Assembly (NCBI GenBank): GCA_025617745.1
Contig: CM046855.1
Location: 48,091,813-48,155,812 of the forward strand
Direction of reading: 5' to 3'
Length of the DNA stretch: 64,000 nucleotides
Source: Heliocidaris erythrogramma
Taxonomy: Eukaryota > Echinodermata > Echinoidea > Camarodonta > Echinometridae
Both the position numbers and the translations under genes were made by a program. Of this stretch, positions 58,509-64,000 are shown in pieces (positions within the stretch are counted from its first letter, which is position 1; the number at the start of each line of letters is the position of its first letter). The notes under the pieces were generated by a model that ran no database searches, was not told where the DNA came from, and was given only the letters and a program-made list of their open reading frames with translations.

Positions 58509-60857
58509 CCTTTTCTTGTATATTTTTATGTATGATATTTTTAAATAAAAGAACCCTGTGGAAGGGCTAAAAAGAGGGGGAAAATATAGTGTGTAGTCCA
58601 ATAGACCCATTTCTGCGTGCTGTGAATGTGATTTTCTGCAAGATTGATTGATTTCTTTTCTTTTTGATTATTTCAGTACCTCACAATATAAATCAGTTCT
58701 GATGTACTGTGGTGCACTCTGGGAATCACCCAGTATATAGTCATAGACACCAGGGGGTGTTTCATAAAGCTGTTCGTAAGTTACGCACGACTTTACGAAC
58801 GACTGGTGATCAGTTCTTGTGCTAAATGATTGAAAATCTGATTAGTATAGCACCCAAGAACATGTACCAGTCGTGCGTAAAGTCGTGCGTAACTTACGAA
58901 CAGCTTTATGAAACACCCCCAGAACATATAGGATCAGATAAACACCTGCATAATGATAATTAATAACTTTATTCCGGCACAGTCGATAGATCCATGCCCG
59001 GGGGGGGGGGGGGGGGGGGGGAGAAAAAAGAGAAAAAAGGGGAGAGAAAACCGTTCCAAAGCACCGCTTTTTTTTTCATACCGTCGTTCCGGCCGTTCTG
59101 ACCGGCCCGGCCCGTTTCGAAGACACCATAGACTTGCCTTCGACACACAGCGTATTTAGCTAATGGGAGCTTGTGTGTGGATGAAAAGTATGCATTTTTA
59201 CCATAAAGGATCCGCTCTTTTTTCGATTGTGCCCCCCCCCCCTTTTAGAATGATAACCTTTTTTAAAATTATTTTTATTATTTGTTTGCTTGTCAGAGAA
59301 TTATGGAGAGAAACTGGACCCCCGAAAAATTTTCGTCGCCAACCACCCTCACTGCGCGAGTTTTCGAGAGCTGGCAAGCCTAAAATATACGGGTCTCCCT
59401 TTTCCAAAAGTTGACAAACGTGCAATTGTGTGCCCCCCCCCCCTTATACAAACTCCTGGATCCGCCCCTTTTATAAGTATAAGTTCACCGACATCCCATC
59501 GAAACGCGTGTATCAAATTTAACATGAGTTTCAATGGTATGTCGGCGAACTTCTCGTTATGACGGTTTGATGAAACGATGCCCAGTTCTGTAGCATCATA
59601 TTTACATTTTTTGCACTTTATATATAGGGCTTGACCTAGCTTTGCTGGCAACGACGGACGGCAAAACACGTGCGCATTTTTTTGGAGTTAATTCATACTT
59701 ATACATCTTATCAATGTATTTTTGCCTTTTAAATGTAATATGTATATGTATATGATTGTGTTATGATTATCGAGTTATTATTATGCAATCTGGTAATTCT
59801 TCATCGGGACGATTTAACAACGTCCGCGGCTGAAGAAGTGAACAAGGTCAATGACGATTCACTTCTTCTCACCCTTGCACCACACTTGGTTATTCAACCT
59901 GCAAATACGTTTCTATATGCTAATATAGATTCGTCTCACTCTTCTACGGAAATCCAGTTCCAAAGAGCCCCGTTTTCAAAAATGTTAATAGTTCCGAAGA
60001 CCATCCTTTTCATGATACGTTCGTTCCGAAGCCCCCCTTTTGTCTTGCGGGCGGCACATACCCACCACTTTTAGAGTCAGGTGCCCCCCCCCCCCCCCGA
60101 TCCACTTTCACTTTCAATTTGTTTTCTAATGTAATAATGTTTTTAAGGTTTAGAAAGAGCTTCTTGCATTAGAATTTTATCTCCAAGCCCCTTCTTTACT
60201 TGATTATCAGTGGAACTGTATATTTATGCATGAATTTGCATAAAAATAAGGATTTACATATAAATAGCTATAAATGGATTTACGGGATTCTCAAGGTCCG
60301 TGCAAAATTTTGCGTTGATCGGTCATATCATGGCCGAGATCAGAGCCCCCCCCAGCCAGAGTGGTGCTTTTGAAATAGCCCAGTACCGTACGGGTTAAAG
60401 ACAAAAAGACCAAATTTTAAAACTCACAAGAAGGTCATTTCTCTATAATTACAGTATTGTACTGAGAGACAGTCAAATTCATGACTGTGATTTCGGTGCG
60501 GTATATTCATAGGACTGCTTTATGATCTCCAGAGAGTCCAGATACCCTGCTTACCTGGAATCCATTAATTACTTCACGGTTGACTGAGCACAAAGTAAAG
60601 ACCCAAAATCTTTCTGAAGTAGTGTCATTTTATAAGGTTATGGAACCTGTTTATCAGTGTGGAGTAGAAATATGCAATATTTATTTTTAATTGACAGAAA
60701 TCATCAAAACCCAGACGGTTGTCAAAGCAATGACAAAACTGGCAGATATGTTTAGCGAATATTTCACATTCAAAGACGACTCGAGGGACGATTTTGATTG
60801 CACGAAGATGGGCTCAGCATCACCTCATTATATCGCCATCAAGAATGATGGGAAGGG
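37484..60857 (+). CDS. Secreted protein with tandem RGD/KR microexon cassettes (3' end not found)
   Basis: Exons: 37484-37573, 44237-44251, 45339-45401, cassettes 47708-47734, 48358-48384, 49027-49053, 51596-51622, 52259-52285 and 52905-52931, then 55814-55871 and 60698-60857. All are bounded by AG/GT and phases agree (0-0 through all cassettes, then 1, then 2). The product has a 17-20-residue signal peptide, a short acidic segment, a Lys/Arg/Glu-rich segment, five identical E-Y-K-R-G-D-E-D-R units plus one variant, and a C-terminal domain with at least three cysteines (C-P-T, Y-C-A, D-C-T-K-M). It continues past 60857 in phase 2. I do not recognise the family. The repeat could act through its RGD (integrin-type adhesion) or be cut at KR to release G-D-E-D-R-E-Y peptides. 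Symmetric exon phases allow any number of cassettes to be skipped without frameshift. Confidence 0.75.
37630..37860. repeat. 'ttacccaatattgggtaaa' family element
   Basis: The words ggtgaaatttacccactat, aagggaacatgcatgttcc and gggtatattgtacccaata recur in this family. Relatives are at 39305-39435, 43380-43450 and 45511-45743. Confidence 0.55.
37985..39005. mobile_element. 'aattccgaaggttcg' repeats flanking an RTE-like LINE fragment
   Basis: Degenerate repeats of ggttcgtaattccgaa at 37985-38180 and in opposite sense (cttcggaaatacgaacc) at 38730-39000 flank a minus-strand frame (38363-38151). That frame has M-L-E-G-R-V-E-G-Y-R-P-R-G-K-P-R-T-S-W, a tail motif of many LINE ORF2 proteins. Confidence 0.6.
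39670..39763. repeat. GTTTCAT hairpin MITE, subfamily a, shortened
   Basis: ggggagcgtttcatcaagcg pairs with cgcttgatgaaacgctcctc. The loop is reduced to a few bases after ttgctctc. It sits in the left arm of the 4.1-kb inverted repeat. Confidence 0.75.
41441..42242. mobile_element. Palindromic 'acgtc' element with a nested TIR element
   Basis: Outer arms run from ccttgatagcagaaagtg to cactttctgctatcaggg, with inverted acgtaattacaggacgta and tgacgtcaaaataagacgtc. At the centre, 41583-42092 is a second element with ends gtacactgtaaaaact / agtttttacagtgtac. It carries two inverted tRNA-like units (41757-41825 minus, 41915-41985 plus). A third partial outer copy follows at 42252-42402 in direct orientation. 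Confidence 0.7.
42997..43135. repeat. GTTTCAT hairpin MITE, subfamily b
   Basis: ggggagcgtttcatgaaagg and cctttcatgaaacgcccccc are the ends. The core cttgcatctgattggctgag is shared with other members. It occupies the position in the right arm of the 4.1-kb repeat that corresponds to the subfamily-a copy at 39670 in the left arm. Confidence 0.78.
44237..44251 (+). CDS. 15-nt microexon of the secreted-protein gene
   Basis: The exon reads E-D-G-K-S, phase 0-0. A long pyrimidine tract ending ctctctacccattcag precedes it and GTATGT follows. Its shortness alone makes it uncertain, but splice signals and phase are both good. Confidence 0.6.
44345..44456. repeat. (TA)n microsatellite
   Basis: About 110 bases, almost pure TA with two acatgt interruptions, starting about 95 bases after the 15-nt microexon. 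Confidence 0.9.
45339..45401 (+). CDS. Charged-segment exon of the secreted-protein gene
   Basis: A 63-nt phase 0-0 exon lies between ttttttctatcag and GTATGC. It encodes R-A-E-R-E-K-D-R-K-E-N-A-F then V-N-F-G-V-E-D-K. It contains R-K, a possible basic cleavage site, and ends with an acidic-basic pair like the cassettes that follow. Confidence 0.68.
45511..45743. repeat. MITE with ends acactctaaa / cagagtgta
   Basis: Inverted ends enclose repeated gggtaaaattttacccaatattggg-like words split by a T/G-rich simple repeat (45570-45625). It is intronic and non-coding. Confidence 0.6.
46270..46302 (+). pseudogene. Decayed cassette microexon 1 (donor lost)
   Basis: After an intact acceptor (tctaatag) the sequence reads E-Y-K-R-G-D-Q, but a deletion of roughly 35 bases removed the GTATGT donor, and the nearest GT would break the frame. 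It marks the upstream edge of the array. Confidence 0.7.
46868..46971. repeat. Hairpin MITE inside cassette unit 2
   Basis: gggcctcttgcataaaaag pairs with ctttttatgcaagagggccc. It is inserted between the words aaaactgg and attaggaaagagtt, which are contiguous (aactggaataggaaagagtt) in the other units. Confidence 0.8.
47060..47086 (+). pseudogene. Decayed cassette microexon 2 (acceptor lost)
   Basis: The body encodes K-R-G-D-Q-D-R and keeps the GTATGT donor. The ttccaacag acceptor and first codon are replaced by ttatccaat repeats, so no AG precedes it and it is unlikely to be spliced in. Confidence 0.7.
47708..47734 (+). CDS. RGD cassette microexon 3
   Basis: The 27-nt exon encodes E-Y-K-R-G-D-E-D-R, with acceptor ttattccaacag and donor GTATGT, phase 0-0. 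It is the first intact copy. Confidence 0.75.
48358..48384 (+). CDS. RGD cassette microexon 4
   Basis: Its bases are identical to the copy 650 bp upstream, with identical splice sites. The intron between the two is a near-perfect duplicate of the previous unit. Confidence 0.75.
49027..49053 (+). CDS. RGD cassette microexon 5
   Basis: An identical nonapeptide and splice sites, 669 bp after the previous copy. The following intron contains the Kolobok-type insertion at 49663-51555. Confidence 0.75.
49663..51555 (-). mobile_element. Kolobok-type transposon with THAP remnant
   Basis: A 1,893-bp insertion is flanked by TTAA on both sides. Terminal repeats are agggcgagtcaattagaat and its complement. 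The empty site (attactttaaaagaaaa) is seen in sister units. TTAA duplication, A-G-G termini and a THAP domain together match the Kolobok superfamily. The minus-strand THAP remnant is annotated separately; no DDE-type catalytic region is seen, so the copy is non-autonomous. Confidence 0.78.
50890..51250 (-). pseudogene. THAP zinc-finger domain, frame-broken
   Basis: Frame 1 gives M-P-R-R-C-V-V-A-G-C and L-H-T-F-P-K-D (start and first two Cys of a C2CH finger). A +1 shifted frame gives V-C-S-D-H-F-R-E-E-D-F (third Cys and His). A further frame gives L-G-F-A-P-K-N-K-M-L-R-P-T-A-I-P-V-I (the domain's end). The domain is complete in order but needs two frame changes, followed by a coiled-coil-like A-V-E-L-E-A-K-H-R-E-L-K-K. 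It is a pseudogene, or carries sequencing indels. Confidence 0.72.
51596..51622 (+). CDS. RGD cassette microexon 6
   Basis: An identical nonapeptide with acceptor ttccaacag, 41 bp downstream of the right end of the inserted transposon. The insertion therefore left the acceptor region of this exon intact but moved upstream intron elements about 1.9 kb away. Confidence 0.75.
52259..52285 (+). CDS. RGD cassette microexon 7
   Basis: An identical nonapeptide and splice sites, 663 bp after the previous copy. Confidence 0.75.
52905..52931 (+). CDS. Variant cassette microexon 8 (RAD instead of RGD)
   Basis: It reads E-Y-K-R-A-D-Q-A-P with acceptor ttccaacag and donor GTACGT, phase 0-0. A GGT to GCT change turns RGD into RAD, and the last residues differ. 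Its intron is diverged from the others and holds a separate insertion at 53007. Confidence 0.72.
53007..53272. repeat. 'ggcggatccagg' MITE with poly(G)
   Basis: It starts cagggcggatccagg and ends ccgccactgga (inverted), with several G/C homopolymers and ttctctgacaagca words. It interrupts the cassette-8 intron at gatgttta/tatttagc. Related copies lie at 56085-56360 and 59175-59470. Confidence 0.65.
53685..53724. repeat. (GA)n followed by poly(G)
   Basis: About 28 bases of GA repeats, then acg and a G14 run. Confidence 0.9.
53909..54448 (+). other. Unidentified adjacent open frames
   Basis: Two neighbouring frames (53909-54241 and 54254-54448) have protein-like composition, including T-P-L-L-L-R-V-R-T-E-H-G and L-P-P-E-E-W-T-L-L-Y-E-K-I-K. 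They are separated by a stop and an A12 run. They may be the remains of one transposon-encoded protein. I do not recognise it and see no splice signals tying it to the host gene. Confidence 0.3.
55814..55871 (+). CDS. First exon of the Cys-containing C-terminal domain
   Basis: A 58-nt exon has acceptor ttcttctttgcag and donor GTGAGT. It enters in phase 0, as cassette 8 requires, and leaves in phase 1. It reads C-P-T-S-V-K-I-W-K-D-L-T-V-R-Y-A-Y-C-A: a short strand/helix segment between two cysteines. Confidence 0.72.
56085..56360. repeat. 'ctggatccgcca' poly(G) element
   Basis: Four G-runs of 11-17 bases, ccctgacaagcga words and an end ccccctggatccgccaatg. It is diverged from the copies at 53007 and 59175. 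Confidence 0.5.
56903..56974 (+). tRNA. tRNA gene, probably tRNA-Arg (anticodon TCT)
   Basis: 72 bases. The acceptor stem gtctccg/cggagac is perfect, the D stem is gtct/aggc, and the anticodon stem ttggt/gccaa encloses loop gttctaa with TCT at 34-36. The T arm ccggg-ttcgatt-cccag has one mismatch. TTTTTT follows immediately, a Pol III terminator. Position 32 is G, which is unusual, so a tRNA pseudogene or a Glu-type relative with a changed anticodon is possible. It lies inside an intron of the secreted-protein gene. Confidence 0.65.
57083..58440 (+). pseudogene. Penelope-like element 3' part with GIY-YIG domain and inverted ends
   Basis: 57296-57584 encodes C-K-A-C-N-L-L-Y-V-G-E-T-K-R-R-L-A-D-R, H-F-N-L-P-G-H-S and R-K-R-R-E-E-R-L-I-F-H-L-G-T-L-H-P-R-G-M-N, the GIY-YIG endonuclease end of a Penelope-like protein. 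About 650 bases of T/C-rich 3' sequence follow. The flanks 57083-57255 and 58250-58430 are inverted copies of each other (tcatttcctgatgaaggcct motif, aacgcaaaaactccatgga), the pseudo-LTR-like arrangement known for these elements. Confidence 0.82.
58344..58382 (+). ncRNA. Hammerhead-ribozyme-like motif of a Penelope-like element
   Basis: CTGATGA at 58347-58353, short stem GGCC-tat-GGCC, and GAAA at 58366-58369 followed by the self-complementary aattcgaatt. The order matches the hammerhead core (C-U-G-A-N-G-A, stem II, G-A-A-A, stem III). I could not form a convincing stem I, so activity is doubtful. The inverted copy lies at 57132-57155. Confidence 0.5.
58447..58504. repeat. (TA)n microsatellite at the Penelope-like 3' end
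   Basis: About 55 bases of TA repeats directly after the hammerhead-like segment. Confidence 0.85.
58753..58920. repeat. Hairpin MITE with ends gggggtgtttcataaagc
   Basis: gggggtgtttcataaagctg pairs with cagctttatgaaacaccccc. The stem continues through gttcgtaagttacgcacgac. The outer gtgtttcat is shared with the a and b subfamilies, but the interior is unrelated. Confidence 0.8.
59175..59470. repeat. 'ctggatccgcc' poly(C) element
   Basis: Contains ttcgattgtgcccccc, ttgtcagagaattatgg and the end caaactcctggatccgcccc. Third member of this element type. Confidence 0.5.
60698..60857 (+). CDS. Second exon of the Cys-containing C-terminal domain (last exon found)
   Basis: A 160-nt exon has acceptor tttttaattgacag and donor GTAAGT. 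The single base left by exon 55814-55871 plus AA makes Lys, so the frame is continuous. It encodes T-V-V-K-A-M-T-K-L-A-D-M-F, F-T-F-K-D-D-S-R-D-D-F-D-C-T-K-M and Y-I-A-I-K-N-D-G-K, then leaves phase 2. The domain is unknown to me. Later exons must lie beyond the repeats that fill the rest of the window. Confidence 0.75.
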
Positions 60858-60962
60858 GTAAGTATATATTTTGACGACTATTGAATAACGTTTGAGGGAA
60901 ATGACGCAAAATTTTTGCTTTTACTTTCCTTTTTAAAAAGCGTAAACTTGTAAACTAAAAAG

Positions 60963-60999
<37 letters not shown>

Positions 61000-61009
61000 C
61001 ACTATCTCG

Positions 61010-61500
61010 GCTCTCTCCAACCTGGGGGATGAATGTCTCTTTTTACTATTTTCCTACGTTTTTCCTACGATTTTCTACGTTTTCTTTATTTCTTTCTTTC
61101 TTGTCCCTTTTCTTTTCTTTCCTTTTCTGTTTTCCTTCACCCTTTTTCTTTGACTCTTCTCTTCTTTTTATTTTCCTTTTCTGTTTCTTATTCTCCCTTT
61201 TCTGTCTCTTTTCCTCTCTTTCTTCTCTCTAACTCTCTCTCTCTCTCTCTTCTCTCTAGTGCGCGCGATCTCCCCCCTCTCTCTCTCTCTCTCTCTTTCT
61301 CTCTTCTCCCTCCTTTGCACTTTTGCTTTTGATGCGCTATGCGCTTATCCTTTAGCGCATTGCGCTTTGCTGATGCTGGATGCATTTTTTAATAAAGTCA
61401 TCATTCCTGATGAAGCCCTATGGGCGAAAATTTGAATTCTTTCATCTCTTAACGGTTGTCTTATTCATCATTGACTTTTGTATATATATACTATATATAT
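61010..61500 (+). pseudogene. Second Penelope-like 3' end with hammerhead-like motif
   Basis: It begins with the same gggatgaatgt coding end as at 57546, then T/C-rich sequence, then CTGATGA (61407-61413), stem GCCC-tat-GGGC, GAAA, and finally a (TA)n-like tract. The layout equals that of the 57-58 kb copy. A mariner-like element is inserted directly after it. Confidence 0.65.
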
Positions 61501-61507
61501 ATACACA

Positions 61508-63544
61508 CATTGCGTATAAAAAAGGTAATCCAACTTTAGAGAGCTACTATATCATAATTGTCAACCATGGAGAGCGCAATGTTGGTTGTGAGGAAAGGAG
61601 AACTCTTCTTCTTTCCATTTGTACCTAATTGTGTTGATTGACAATATCATGCATGACTGAGTACATTTACTTTAAAGACAACAGTGAGAAGTTGCACTTT
61701 TCCAAGTTTGAGTGTTATCATGAAGGAACATTGAATGTCTCACTGACATGGATGAGATCTGTCAATGAAAGTGGTCAAATAAACAGGCCGGCCTGCACGA
61801 CTTTGTGTTAAGGGTTTCCTCTTACCTTGTATGGTCCATAACCTTCAACATGGCCACCTGCCTTCTCAACACATAGCTTGCAGCGACGGACAATGTCTTG
61901 AACGGATCTCCTCACCATATCCGGGTTGTTGCGTAAGGCAGCTACTTCGTCGCGAATGCGTCCTTGTAGTTCCTAGAGATGACGAGGAGGAGTCACATAC
62001 ACCTTGTTCTTTAAGTAGCACCAGAGAAAATAATCACAAGGTGTGAGGTCTGGTGATCTCGGTGGCCATTCAGGGTCATGGTTGAGGGCAACAACTCTTT
62101 CTCCAAAGAGTTCTCTCAGACGATTGCGGACCGCGACTAGACGATGAGTTGGTGCACCATCCTGAACCCACCAGAGTCTTCTGAATGTTCCATGAGCCTG
62201 TCGCTCAAAGTGTTCCTCCAGTTGCGGTATCACGTTTTCATTGAGCATGTTATCATTCACGTGCCTTTGGAAGAAAAAGGGTCCGATAACCTGGCCACTC
62301 CCACAAAGGCCAACCCACACAGTCCATTTTCTCTGTTCATATTCACATCGAAGTTGGCCTCTGGTGGGGGGGGGGGGGGGGGGGGGTGTCCTGCAGGGGC
62401 ATATTAAATGACATTATGTGAGTTCACCTTGCCATCCATTCCAAAGCCGGCCTCATCACCAATGTTCCGCAATAAATTTGCATCTCCGTTCGTGCGGGCT
62501 ATCAACCATCTGCATGGAGAATTCAAGTCTCCTGGGGAAATCACGTTCAGTCAGTTCAGGGACCGCGGAACCGGGGCTGTAGCCCCCCCCCCCCCCACCT
62601 TTTTCAGTAAACACGTGCAACGTATGGCAGTGCAAAATGTGGTATACACGCAGCACCCCCCCCCCCCCCCCTCCCCACCAAGCCCCTCCACTTTCCAAGA
62701 CGTTCCGCGGCGGCTGCAGTTGATGTCTGATGTGTACCCTATAAGGGTGCATATGCAAGTCCAATTTTGTGATGCAATTGAAAGTTGCCGAAGATAATCC
62801 CAATCCATTTCTCCTTGAACTAGTTCCCCTTGGATGCTGCTGGAGCTGCTGCCTTACTGCTGCAATCTTCCAGTGCGCTTTCTCCCATAATTGCCCTTGT
62901 TGCGATTCAGGCTGGTACCATGCTCTTCGTACTTTCTAACATTTGAACAGATTGTCTTTAAGGATGGTGATTCTCGATTGGGAAAGTGTTCCCTGAAACT
63001 CTCACGAGTCTGTTGCAGACTACCAGTCTCATGAAACTTAGTAACAACAAAAATTCTCTGCTCAAAATTGTAAGCTGAACCATTTTGTTGATTTTTGCCT
63101 AAGACTTACATCCATTAACAACATGGTAAAAATTGCATTTCAGGGTGGTCATGTTCAGTCACTTTAGTAACAATCAATTTATTATGTAAGGCATCAGTTG
63201 AATAATTCATTTGATTAAAAACAAATCAAATAAATAATTCAACTGATGCCGCACATATCCCAGACATGCATAAAATTTATTGAAAAAAAACTTCCTCTGG
63301 TGACAGCATGAAACTTGGGTTGAGTGTCTTTGTGCAAGATCTGGAAGTTGGAAAAAGTGCATTTTTGCATGTCTTATTCAAGAACAATTCTATCATCAAT
63401 GAGTGTGATCTGACATATGAATTTGGTATCAATGAAAAGAAGAAAAGTTGCACTTTCTTTACATGCTAGCTATAATTTCTGAAATTCTGATGCTTTTGAA
63501 GAATAATGCCTGACAGTTGGATTACCTCTTTTTGGATACGCACT
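61508..63544 (-). mobile_element. Mariner/Tc1-type (IS630-like) transposon, decayed
   Basis: Terminal repeats cattgcgtat...ggtaatccaact and agttggattacc...atacgcactg are inverted. The minus-strand frame 62320-61973 holds the DDE core: G-R-x-x-W-V-Q-D-G-A-P-T-H type box (second Asp), W-P-P-R-S-P-D-L-T-P-C-D-Y-F-L-W-C-Y-L-K. An upstream piece in another frame near 62430 reads D-E-A-G-F-G-M-D-G-K-V-N (first Asp region). Frameshifts, stops and two poly(G/C) runs break the gene. Confidence 0.75.
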
Positions 63545-63566
63545 GTATGTATATATATATATGCAT

Positions 63567-63712
63567 GTTAGAAAAAATTTGGAATAAAAAGTCGAAGATA
63601 GCAAAATTCGCTATAACCGATTTCTTTATTCTTCTGACTATCTGAAGAATAAAGAAACCGGTTATTGTGATTTTGCAATCTTCGACTCTTTATTCCGATT
63701 CTTTCTAACATA
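63567..63712. repeat. Hairpin element with ends tgttagaaa
   Basis: The left arm (ggaataaaaagtcgaagata, ccgatttctttattcttc) is matched by the inverted right arm (gaagaataaagaaaccgg, tcttcgactctttattcc). The central loop is about 8 bases. Confidence 0.75.
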
Positions 63713-63736
63713 TCTACTATTGTCCGTGACGGAGGA

Positions 63737-63872
63737 TTCTTTTATCATTATTACGTATATATATATGTATATATATATAGTTCAATAATAGAGACGCAGA
63801 ATGATTCTTTTATCATTATTACGTATATATATATGTATATATATATATAGTTCAATAATAGAGACGCAGAAT
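63737..63872. repeat. Tandem duplication with (TA)n
   Basis: A 67-70-base unit (gattcttttatcattattac ... atagagacgcagaat) occurs twice in direct order. A Penelope-like relic motif (cctgaagaagc...ggcgaaa on the minus strand) follows at 63902-63930. Confidence 0.8.
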
Positions 63873-64000
63873 AAATCACTACTTTAGACACAAAAAAGTT
63901 CAATATTTCGCCTATAACGCTTCTTCAGGAAATGATAATTCGGTACAAAATATGCACTAAAGATGTATAGTGCATAGTGTGTAATATTGTCAAAACCACA

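Overview
The window is A+T-rich, intron-rich animal DNA dominated by transposable elements. The mix (Penelope-like, CR1/L2-type and RTE-like retroelements, Kolobok- and mariner-like transposons, many hairpin MITEs, TTAGGG telomere-like repeats, and an animal-type SANTA-domain gene) suggests a marine invertebrate. A deuterostome such as an echinoderm is my best guess, but no gene here proves it.

Two real protein-coding genes can be reconstructed from splice sites with consistent reading phase. (1) On the minus strand, from 14804 down to 686, nine chained exons encode part of a MIS18BP1/KNL2-like centromere-licensing protein. Exons at 4933-5015, 4272-4405 and 2958-3051 assemble a SANTA domain. 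The N-terminus and the expected C-terminal SANT/Myb domain were not found and should lie beyond the recognised exons or the left edge. (2) On the plus strand, from 37484 to at least 60857, a TATA-box promoter leads into a signal-peptide exon. A 15-nt microexon, a 63-nt charged exon and an array of about 650-bp intron/exon units follow. Each unit carries a 27-nt, phase 0-0 microexon encoding E-Y-K-R-G-D-E-D-R. Two exons of a cysteine-containing domain come next, and the gene continues beyond the last exon found. The repeated nonapeptide holds both an RGD tripeptide and a KR dibasic site. This gene is the most interesting object in the window.

The rest, by region. 1-17 kb: introns of gene 1, holding a SINE with a 7SL-RNA-like head, several TIR elements and a tRNA-bearing MITE. 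17-37 kb: an intergenic repeat field with a 330-bp tandem array, a long-TIR element containing TTAGGG repeats, a truncated Penelope-like element, LINE fragments, a 157-bp tandem array carrying nuclear-receptor-like DR1 sites, an almost complete but decayed CR1/L2-type LINE (31.3-34.3 kb), and a palindrome of two tRNA-bearing MITEs. 37-61 kb: gene 2, whose first intron holds a 4.1-kb inverted repeat with nested palindromes, and whose cassette array is interrupted by a Kolobok-type element. A tRNA gene and a Penelope-like remnant with hammerhead-like motifs lie in the intron before the last exon found. 61-64 kb: a second Penelope 3' end, a mariner-like element with terminal repeats, and hairpins.

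All calls were made by eye from the sequence. Exon borders rest on splice signals and phase agreement, not on transcripts.
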